From: Streptomyces agglomeratus
GTDB taxonomy: Bacteria; Actinomycetota; Actinomycetes; Streptomycetales; Streptomycetaceae
DNA: 64,000 nucleotides
Reading direction: 5' to 3'
Assembly: GCF_001746415.1 (NCBI RefSeq)
Contig: NZ_MEHJ01000001.1
Location: 5,896,501 to 5,960,500, forward strand
Position 1 is the stretch's first letter; every line of letters starts with the position of its first letter. The position numbers and the translations under genes were made by a program. The notes under the pieces are model-generated. The model worked only from the letters and a program-made list of their open reading frames with translations, did no database searches and was not told the origin of the DNA. Positions 57,539 through 64,000 of this stretch are shown here, piece by piece.

Positions 57539-59668
57539 ATGCGGCCCGTTTCAAGCATCGAACGTACGGTGGCGCCCTTCGAGGTCGTCAGTTCCTACCA
57601 GCCCAGCGGTGACCAGCCGGCGGCCATCGCCGAGCTGGAGCGGCGCATTCGCGCAGGTGAGAAGGATGTCGTCCTGCTCGGCGCGACCGGCACCGGCAAG
57701 TCGGCGACCACCGCCTGGATGATCGAGAAGCTCCAGCGCCCCACGCTCGTCATGGCGCCGAACAAGACCCTCGCGGCCCAGCTGGCGAACGAGTTCCGCG
57801 AGCTCTTGCCCAACAACGCCGTCGAGTACTTCGTCTCGTACTACGACTACTACCAGCCCGAGGCGTACGTACCGCAGTCGGACACGTACATCGAGAAGGA
57901 CTCCTCCATCAACGAGGAGGTCGAGCGGCTGCGCCACTCCGCGACGAACTCGCTGCTCACCCGGCGCGACGTCGTCGTGGTCGCGTCCGTCTCGTGCATC
58001 TACGGCCTCGGTACGCCGCAGGAGTACGTGGACCGCATGGTGCCGCTGAAGGTCGGCGAGGAGATCGACCGCGATCAGCTGCTGCGCCGCTTCGTCGACA
58101 TCCAGTACACGCGCAACGACGTGGCCTTCGCGCGCGGCACCTTCCGGGTCCGCGGCGACACCATCGAGATCTTCCCGGTCTACGAGGAGCTGGCCGTCCG
58201 CATCGAGATGTTCGGCGACGAGATCGAGGCGCTCTCCACGCTGCACCCGCTCACCGGCGAGATCATCAGCGAGGACCAGCAGCTGTACGTCTTCCCCGCC
58301 AGCCATTACGTCGCCGGACCCGAGCGCATGGAGAAGGCGGTCAGGGGGATCGAGAAGGAGCTGGAGGACCGGCTCGCGGAGATGGAGAAGCAGGGCAAGC
58401 TGCTGGAGGCCCAGCGGCTGCGCATGCGTACCACCTACGACCTGGAGATGATGCGCCAGATCGGCAGCTGCTCCGGCATCGAGAACTACTCGATGCACAT
58501 GGACGACCGTGCACCCGGCACCGCGCCGCACACCCTCCTCGACTACTTCCCCGAGGACTTCCTGCTGGTCATCGACGAGTCGCACGTCACCGTCCCGCAG
58601 ATTGGCGCGATGTACGAGGGTGACGCGTCCCGCAAGCGGACGCTCGTCGACCACGGCTTCAGGCTGCCGTCCGCCCTCGACAACCGCCCCCTGAAGTGGG
58701 AGGAGTTCCAGCAGCGCGTCGGCCAGGCGGTCTACCTCTCCGCGACCCCCGGTGCGTACGAACTCTCCCGCTCCGACGGCTTCGTGGAGCAGATCATCCG
58801 CCCCACCGGCCTCATCGACCCCGAGGTCGTCGTCAAGCCCACCGAGGGCCAGATCGACGACCTGGTGCACGAGATCAGGAAGCGCACCGAGCGGGACGAG
58901 CGCGTCCTGGTCACCACGCTCACGAAGAAGATGTCCGAGGACCTGACCGAGTACTTCCTCGAACTGGGCATCCAGGTCCGCTATCTGCACAGCGACGTCG
59001 ACACGCTGCGCCGTGTCGAGCTGCTGCGCGAGCTGCGGTCCGGCGAGTACGACGTCCTGGTCGGCATCAACCTGCTGCGCGAGGGCCTCGACCTGCCCGA
59101 GGTGTCACTGGTGGCCATCCTCGACGCGGACAAGCAGGGCTTCCTGCGCTCGGGCACCTCCCTGATCCAGACCATCGGTCGCGCGGCACGCAACGTCTCC
59201 GGCCAGGTCCATATGTACGCCGACAAGATCACCCCGGCGATGGAGAAGGCCATCGACGAGACCAACCGGCGCCGGGAGAAGCAGATCGCGTACAACACGG
59301 CGCACGGTGTCGATCCGCAGCCGCTGCGCAAGAAGATCAACGACATCGTCGCCTCGATCGCGCGCGAGCAGGTCGACACCGACGAGCTCCTCGGCACCGG
59401 CTTCAGGCAGGCGAAGGAGGGCAAGGGCGCCAAGGCCCCGGTGCCCGTACTCGGCAGCAAGGCGGGCAAGGGCGCCAGGGCGGGCAAGAAGGGCGATGTC
59501 CTCACGGACCGCCCCGCCGCCGAACTGGCCGCCCTCATCGAGGAGATGACGGAGCAGATGCGCGGAGCGGCCGCCGAGCTCCAGTTCGAGGTCGCCGCGC
59601 GGCTGCGCGACGAGGTGGGTGAGCTGAAGAAGGAACTGAGGCAGATGAGGGAGGCGGGGCAGGCCTGA
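57539..59668 (+). CDS. uvrB: Excinuclease ABC subunit B
   Basis: 709 residues. Walker A GATGTGKS near residue 44, the damage-probing beta hairpin [12 protein letters not shown] near 98, [21 protein letters not shown], motif [16 protein letters not shown] and motif [12 protein letters not shown] basic, Gly/Lys-rich linker (about 630-655) precedes the C-terminal UVR domain that contacts UvrC. It verifies damage in nucleotide excision repair. The start fits the family and is predicted leaderless. Confidence 0.97.
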   Translation: MRPVSSIERTVAPFEVVSSYQPSGDQPAAIAELERRIRAGEKDVVLLGATGTGKSATTAWMIEKLQRPTLVMAPNKTLAAQLANEFRELLPNNAVEYFVSYYDYYQPEAYVPQSDTYIEKDSSINEEVERLRHSATNSLLTRRDVVVVASVSCIYGLGTPQEYVDRMVPLKVGEEIDRDQLLRRFVDIQYTRNDVAFARGTFRVRGDTIEIFPVYEELAVRIEMFGDEIEALSTLHPLTGEIISEDQQLYVFPASHYVAGPERMEKAVRGIEKELEDRLAEMEKQGKLLEAQRLRMRTTYDLEMMRQIGSCSGIENYSMHMDDRAPGTAPHTLLDYFPEDFLLVIDESHVTVPQIGAMYEGDASRKRTLVDHGFRLPSALDNRPLKWEEFQQRVGQAVYLSATPGAYELSRSDGFVEQIIRPTGLIDPEVVVKPTEGQIDDLVHEIRKRTERDERVLVTTLTKKMSEDLTEYFLELGIQVRYLHSDVDTLRRVELLRELRSGEYDVLVGINLLREGLDLPEVSLVAILDADKQGFLRSGTSLIQTIGRAARNVSGQVHMYADKITPAMEKAIDETNRRREKQIAYNTAHGVDPQPLRKKINDIVASIAREQVDTDELLGTGFRQAKEGKGAKAPVPVLGSKAGKGARAGKKGDVLTDRPAAELAALIEEMTEQMRGAAAELQFEVAARLRDEVGELKKELRQMREAGQA

Positions 59669-59828
59669 CGGCCGGTGCGGTGCCCGGCACCCGCCCCGGT
59701 ACCTGGTGTGTTGCAAGACCGACACAAAGTGCGCCGCGACTGTGGCGGCCCGGGCGCGACTGCGTAGGGTTCTGGGCAGCCGCACGCACATGGGCGGGCC
59801 GCGGGGTAAGCAAGAGAGGGGACAGCGC

Positions 59829-60443
59829 GTGGTGGATGTATCCAAGGGCAGCGCGCCCGGGGGACCTGGCGTCAATCTGACCAAGGGTCAGGCCATCAGC
59901 CTGGAGAAGAAGGGCGGCGGCACGCTGACCGCCGTCCGGATGGGGCTCGGCTGGCAGGCGGCGCCGCGGCGCGGTCTGTTCGGCTCGCGCACGCGGGAGG
60001 TCGACCTCGACGCCTCGGCGGTCCTGTTCGCCGACAAGCAGCCGGTCGACGTCGTCTTCTTCCGTCACCTCGTCAGCGACGACGGCTCGGTGAAGCACAC
60101 CGGCGACAACCTGGTCGGCGGCGCCGGTCAGGGCGGGGACGACGAGGCGATCCTCGTCGACCTCCAGCGCGTCCCGGTGCACATCGACCAGATCGTCTTC
60201 ACGGTGAACTCCTTCACCGGCCAGACGTTCCAGGAAGTGCAGAACGCGTTCTGCCGCATCGTCGACGAGACCAACGGCCAGGAGATGGCCCGTTACACGC
60301 TCGACGGCGGCGGCCAGTACACGGCCCAGATCATGGCCAAGGTGCACCGCGCCGGCGCCGGCTGGCAGATGACGGCCATCGGCACCCCTGCCAACGGCCG
60401 TACCTTCCAGGACCTGATGCCGTCGATCCTGCCGCACCTCTAG
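59829..60443 (+). CDS. TerD family protein
   Basis: 204 residues, starting at GTG 59829 so that the product begins MVDVSKG, with GAGGGG eight bases upstream. TerD signatures: LTKGQAISLEKKG, GLGWQ, EVDLDASAVLF, GGDDEAILVDL (calcium-binding acid cluster), FTVNSFTGQTFQEVQNAF. These proteins form calcium-dependent assemblies under membranes and act in tellurite and general stress resistance. A TAGGGT -10 candidate lies at 59765-59770. A terminator-like hairpin follows. Confidence 0.93.
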   Translation: MVDVSKGSAPGGPGVNLTKGQAISLEKKGGGTLTAVRMGLGWQAAPRRGLFGSRTREVDLDASAVLFADKQPVDVVFFRHLVSDDGSVKHTGDNLVGGAGQGGDDEAILVDLQRVPVHIDQIVFTVNSFTGQTFQEVQNAFCRIVDETNGQEMARYTLDGGGQYTAQIMAKVHRAGAGWQMTAIGTPANGRTFQDLMPSILPHL

Positions 60444-60463
60444 CAGGCGACCGCCGCTGTACG

Positions 60464-60502
60464 CGCAGCTCCCGGAGGCATCACGCCGCCGGGAGCTGCG
60501 CC
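60464..60502 (+). terminator. Hairpin after the TerD gene
   Basis: A 13-bp stem (60464-60476 with 60490-60502) with a 13-base loop. Confidence 0.7.
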
Positions 60503-60598
60503 GCACACACTCCACAACACACACCACGAGGCATGCCGCACATGCCACCACCGGCCACCGCTGTGGCCGTCGACGACGCGACGCGGGGGAGACAGGCG

Positions 60599-62581
60599 AT
60601 GACGGCCGAGCTGGTCCGGGGACAGAACCACCCGTTGCCCCAGGCCCGTTTGGAGATCCGGGTCTCGGCCGGGAAGCCGGTCGTGGCCGGGGCCACCCTC
60701 GGCGACGAGCAGGGCACCGTACGCGGCACGGAGTGGGTCGCGCATCCCGGTTCGCCCCAGCTCCCCGGCCTCGAAGTGTCCAAGCAGGCCGCCGCCGACC
60801 ACCGGCTCGCGGTGGACCTCGAGGCGCTGCCCGAAACCGTGCACCGCGTGAGCGTCCTGCTCGCCCTGCCCGTGGGCGTGGGCGGTCCACTCCGCTTCGG
60901 CGCTGTCGCCGCGCCTTTCGTCTCCGTCACCGGACTCGACGGTTCGGAGGTCGCCAACTACACCGTGACCGGCCTGGACAGCGAGTCCGCCGTCGTCGCC
61001 CTGGAGCTCTACCGCAGGCAGGGCATCTGGAAGGTCCGCGCGGTCGGGCAGGGCTACGCGGGCGGCCTCGCGGACATGCTCGCCGACCAGGGACTTGCCG
61101 AGGCCCACGAACTCGCCGCCGCCATCCACGCGGCCGTCAGCAGCGGAATGGCCCGCTCCGTCGCGCCGCCCCCGGCCCGCGGCCGGGACGACGACCGGAT
61201 GCGGCGTACGACGTCCCACGCCGCCAACGGCGGACGCGACGCGCAGAGCGACGCGCCGCCGCCTCCCTCGCCGGCGCCGGCGGCACCACCCGTTCCGCCC
61301 GTGCCGCAGGCGCCGGGCGGCCCGGACAGCGGCGCGACCGGGCCCGCCGCACAGGGCGGCCCCATCGACTACGCCCACCCGCGCCGCCGGACCACCGCGC
61401 CGCCGCCCCCGCCGCCCACCGCGCCGCCCGCACCGCCGGGCGGGTTCCCGCAGCCCGTCGCCGGTGACGCGACCGGCTGGTCCATGGAGGAGCGCCTGTA
61501 CAACCAGGTGTGGGGCATGTTCGAGGACCTGGCCCGTACGGTCGCGGCGTACCGCAGCGCGGTCGACTTCGCCGAGTCCCGGATGGACCAGGAGCTCGAC
61601 AAGGCCCTCTCCGACCCGCGCAGCCGGATCGGCACCGCGGGCGACACGGCCCGTGCGACGGCCCAGGCCAAGCACGACGAGCTCGTCGGCCGGGCCCGCG
61701 AGGTGCTGGAGCGCGACCTGACGCAGCTCGCCGCCGAGGCCGACGTGGTCGAGCCCGCCCTGCCACCCGCCTTCGCCTCCTGGGGCAACCTGGTCTGGCA
61801 CGGCTACCGGGTGCCCATGGAGATCCCGATGGCCCTGCGCGTCGGCGACCTGCATCTGCCCGAACGCCCGGACCTGCGTATCCCCATGCTGATACGGCTT
61901 CCGCTGGAGCGCGGTCTGTGGATCGACAGCGGCCGTTCCGGCTCCGACGCCGCGCTGATGATGGAGTCCGACCAGCTCCGCAGGGCCGCCGTGGAGACCG
62001 CCGCAGCGCACGCCGCACGCCTGCTGGCGGTCTACCCCGCGGGCGAGTTCACCGTCCATGTCATCGATCCGGCCGGCACGGGCGCGACCGCGCTCGCGCC
62101 GCTGACCGAGTCCGGAGTGCTCGACGAGCCGGCCGCAGCCGGCGCGCAGGGGGTGACGGCGGTGCTGGCCAAGCTCACCCAGCGGGTGGAGCTGGTGCAG
62201 ATGGCCGTCCGCGGCGGGGCCGTGGACTCGCTCCCGCCGGACCTGGACACGGCCGAGCAGCTCCTGATCGTCAACGACTTCCCGCACGGCTTCGACGACC
62301 GCGGCGTCACCCAGCTCCGGTACCTGGCGGACGAGGGCCCGTCGGTCGGCGTCCACCTGATGATGGTCGCGGACCGCGAGGGCGCGACCGCGTACGGGCC
62401 CGTCCTCGACCCACTGTGGCGGTCGCTGCTGCGCGTCACCCCGGTGCCCGACAACCACCTGATCGACCCGTGGGTCGGTCACACGTGGACGTTCGAGCCG
62501 CTGCTGCCGCCGCCGGGCAGCCAGGTCGTACGGCAGGTGCTCGCGCAGGTGGCCGCGGCGCGGCGGGCACTGCCCCGCTGA
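60599..62581 (+). CDS. TerD domain fused to a degenerate FtsK-like ATPase domain
   Basis: 660 residues from ATG 60599 (GGGGGAGA upstream). Residues about 1-180 are a TerD-type domain (VRGQNHPLPQARLEIRV, FGAVAAPFVSVTGLDG, WKVRAVGQGYAGGLADML). A Pro/Ala-rich linker (about 195-295) leads to a helical bundle, then from about 395 a domain laid out like FtsK/HerA ATPases: WIDSGRSGSDAALM where Walker A should be, LLIVNDFPHGFDD as Walker B, and LADEGPSVGVHLMMVADRE as the sensor segment. The P-loop Lys is missing, so ATP hydrolysis is doubtful. It belongs to the Ter stress set with its neighbours. Confidence 0.85.
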   Translation: MTAELVRGQNHPLPQARLEIRVSAGKPVVAGATLGDEQGTVRGTEWVAHPGSPQLPGLEVSKQAAADHRLAVDLEALPETVHRVSVLLALPVGVGGPLRFGAVAAPFVSVTGLDGSEVANYTVTGLDSESAVVALELYRRQGIWKVRAVGQGYAGGLADMLADQGLAEAHELAAAIHAAVSSGMARSVAPPPARGRDDDRMRRTTSHAANGGRDAQSDAPPPPSPAPAAPPVPPVPQAPGGPDSGATGPAAQGGPIDYAHPRRRTTAPPPPPPTAPPAPPGGFPQPVAGDATGWSMEERLYNQVWGMFEDLARTVAAYRSAVDFAESRMDQELDKALSDPRSRIGTAGDTARATAQAKHDELVGRAREVLERDLTQLAAEADVVEPALPPAFASWGNLVWHGYRVPMEIPMALRVGDLHLPERPDLRIPMLIRLPLERGLWIDSGRSGSDAALMMESDQLRRAAVETAAAHAARLLAVYPAGEFTVHVIDPAGTGATALAPLTESGVLDEPAAAGAQGVTAVLAKLTQRVELVQMAVRGGAVDSLPPDLDTAEQLLIVNDFPHGFDDRGVTQLRYLADEGPSVGVHLMMVADREGATAYGPVLDPLWRSLLRVTPVPDNHLIDPWVGHTWTFEPLLPPPGSQVVRQVLAQVAAARRALPR

Positions 62582-62679
62582 GCCACTGCGGTCAGTCCCT
62601 GACGCGCTGACCGGTGCTTTTGGTAGTGCTTTACCCATCCCTTTACCTTCTCTTGGGTGTTCCTGTACCCTTCGAGGAG

Positions 62680-62790
62680 CGGAGGGGAGTACTCCCGGCT
62701 GCGACGTACCCGTCAATACGGACCGCCATCGGTCCCGGGGCGTCGGCCCGAGTCGCGCGGATACGCACTCGGGTGGAAGAGACCTCCGGC
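62680..62790 (+). promoter_or_regulatory. yybP-ykoY type manganese riboswitch upstream of terC
   Basis: The aptamer closes with CGGAGG (62680-62685) on CCTCCG (62783-62788). The conserved GGGGAGTA and AGAGACC loops are present at 62684-62691 and 62777-62784, and a P3-like hairpin CCCGAGT/ACTCGGG lies between. CCTCCGGC (62783-62790) is also perfectly complementary to the ribosome site GCCGGAGG (62825-62832), so manganese binding would free the site and switch translation on. Confidence 0.85.
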
Positions 62791-62836
62791 AGCGACGACG
62801 CTGAGTGAGATGCCGTAGCTATCTGCCGGAGGCGCA

Positions 62837-63844
62837 GTGGACGTATCAATGACCCTTTGGGCGCTGACCATTCTTGGTCTGATCGCCCTGATCGCAGTCG
62901 ACTTCCTCATCGGCCGCAAGCCGCATGACGTGTCGATCAAGGAAGCCGGAATCTGGACGGTCGTCTGGATCGTCCTGGCCGTGCTGTTCGGCCTGGGACT
63001 GCTGACCTTCGGTACCGCACAGGCATCGGGCGAGTTCTTCGCCGGCTTCATCACCGAGAAATCGCTGAGCGTCGACAACCTCTTCGTCTTCGTCCTGATC
63101 ATGGCGAAGTTCTCGGTACCGAGCCACCTCCAGCAGCGCGTGCTGCTCGTCGGGGTGCTCATAGCCCTGGTGCTGCGTGCGATCTTCATCGCGGCCGGTG
63201 CCGCGGTCATCGCCAACTTCTCCTGGGTCTTCTACATCTTCGGCGCGTTCCTGATCTACACCGCCTGGAAGCTCATCCAGGAGGCGCGGGCCGACGAGGA
63301 GGAAGAGGCGTTCGAGGAGAACCGTCTCCTCAAGTCGATCGAGAGCCGCTTCGGTGTCGCCGACAGGTACCACGGCACCAAGCTTTTCATCCGGAACAAC
63401 GGCAAGCGCGTCCTGACGCCGCTCATGGTCGTCATGCTCGCCATCGGCACCACCGATGTGCTGTTCGCGCTCGACTCGATCCCGGCGATCTTCGGCCTCA
63501 CCCAGGACCCGTACATCGTCTTCACCGCCAACGCCTTCGCCCTCATGGGTCTGCGGCAGCTGTACTTCCTCATCGGCGGACTGCTCAAGAAGCTGGTCCA
63601 CCTGAGTTACGGCCTGTCGGTCATCCTGGGCTTCATCGGCGTCAAGCTGGTGCTGCACGCCCTGCACGAGTCCGGGGTGCACGTGCCCGAGATCTCCATC
63701 CCGTTCTCGCTGACCGTCATCTGCGGCGTGCTGATCGTCACCACGATCACCAGCCTCATCGCGAACAAGAAGACGGAACAGCGCGCGGCGGCCGAGGCGG
63801 CAGACGCTGCCCGGGCCGACGACAAGGAGAGCGTCGAGTCCTGA
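62837..63844 (+). CDS. TerC family membrane protein, probable manganese exporter
   Basis: 335 residues from GTG, with CCGGAGG five bases upstream. About nine membrane segments. TerC signatures: ITEKSLSVDNLFVFVLIMAKF (Asp of DN motif, in part) and GTTDVLFALDSIPAIFGLTQ, whose acids are thought to bind the metal; MGLRQLYFLIGGLLKKL follows. The C-terminal tail is Ala/Asp/Glu-rich. The upstream riboswitch argues for export of Mn2+ rather than tellurite. Confidence 0.94.
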   Translation: MDVSMTLWALTILGLIALIAVDFLIGRKPHDVSIKEAGIWTVVWIVLAVLFGLGLLTFGTAQASGEFFAGFITEKSLSVDNLFVFVLIMAKFSVPSHLQQRVLLVGVLIALVLRAIFIAAGAAVIANFSWVFYIFGAFLIYTAWKLIQEARADEEEEAFEENRLLKSIESRFGVADRYHGTKLFIRNNGKRVLTPLMVVMLAIGTTDVLFALDSIPAIFGLTQDPYIVFTANAFALMGLRQLYFLIGGLLKKLVHLSYGLSVILGFIGVKLVLHALHESGVHVPEISIPFSLTVICGVLIVTTITSLIANKKTEQRAAAEAADAARADDKESVES

Positions 63845-63859
63845 CCGCGTCACGGACTC

Positions 63860-63902
63860 ACCGGCCGGTGCGAGCGGAGCGATACCGCCCGCACCGGCCG
63901 GT
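63860..63902. terminator. Bidirectional terminator after terC
   Basis: ACCGGCCGGTGCG (63860-63872) pairs perfectly with 63890-63902; the loop can form a further GCGG/CCGC pairing. Convergent genes flank it. Confidence 0.85.
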
Positions 63903-63922
63903 TCCGTGTGTACGGCCCGGGG

Positions 63923-64000
63923 TCAGGCAGTGGCGGGTTCCGCCACCGGATCGGCCACCGGCCTGGTCTCCGGCAGCAGCGCGAAGCAGCCCAGGCTCAG
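63923..64000 (-). CDS. Partial C-terminus, probably an MFS-type transporter
   Basis: The last 25 codons of a minus-strand gene, ending LLPETRPVADPVAEPATA. The LLPETR ending is common at the C-terminus of MFS transporters. Too short to be certain. Confidence 0.4.
   Translation of the reverse strand: MSLGCFALLPETRPVADPVAEPATA

Overview
The window is a stretch of a high-GC actinobacterial chromosome, almost certainly Streptomyces. Evidence is the codon use with G or C at nearly every third position, GTG and TTG starts, leaderless promoters, DUF6343, DUF3068, SPW_0924 and TerD families, and the gene order pyk, ANTAR regulator, liv transporter, polA, rpsA, coaE, uvrB. That order is the same core block as Mycobacterium tuberculosis pykA-pdtaR-polA-rpsA-coaE-uvrB, so most of the window is core chromosome with small accessory insertions.

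Layout. 1-2.4 kb: two genes of a hydroxamate-siderophore type pathway (PLP decarboxylase, cut by the window edge, and an amino-acid N-hydroxylase). 2.5-4.1 kb: an unrecognised two-gene minus-strand pair (heme-oxygenase-fold-like protein plus a two-TM protein). 4.2-8.5 kb: secreted 5'-nucleotidase, SIMPL protein, pyruvate kinase. 8.6-9.6 kb: a LAGLIDADG-like endonuclease gene just downstream of tRNA-Leu(CAA). 9.7-16.4 kb: ANTAR response regulator and a complete livKHMGF branched-chain amino-acid ABC operon. 17-25.6 kb: lipoprotein, trypsin-like protease, thioesterase, molybdopterin oxidoreductase, polA, DUF4184 protein. 25.8-32.6 kb: secreted lytic transglycosylase, SPW_0924 and DUF3068 proteins, HrpB helicase, methyltransferase. 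32.7-36.8 kb: rpsA, PAC2 protein, coaE, TPR protein. 36.9-48.8 kb: SNF2 helicase with SWIM partner, a TerD-nuclease fusion, several uncharacterised proteins, a C39-like peptidase. 48.9-55.5 kb: psuG-psuK, glyoxalase-fold protein, WGR-propeller protein, cupin, MFS, ogt. 55.5-64 kb: phosphodiesterase, MHYT protein, uvrB, two TerD-family genes, TerC with an upstream yybP-ykoY type manganese riboswitch, and the edge of a transporter.

How the parts connect. Four genes (polA, uvrB, ogt and the uncharacterised WGR-beta-propeller gene) carry the same element, TTGTCAGTG-N8-TANNNT, the known RecA-independent (PafBC-type) DNA-damage promoter of actinobacteria. The first three start seven or fewer bases after the -10 and look leaderless. 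This predicts that the WGR protein belongs to the DNA-damage response, and it is the most interesting lead. A second theme is the Ter stress set: TerC under a manganese switch, a plain TerD, a TerD fused to a degenerate FtsK-like domain and a TerD fused to a PD-(D/E)XK-like nuclease domain. A third is four-unit (or longer) tandem repeats sitting in convergent intergenic gaps, three of which contain the stop codon of the minus-strand gene. No CRISPR array, insertion sequence or complete prophage was seen.
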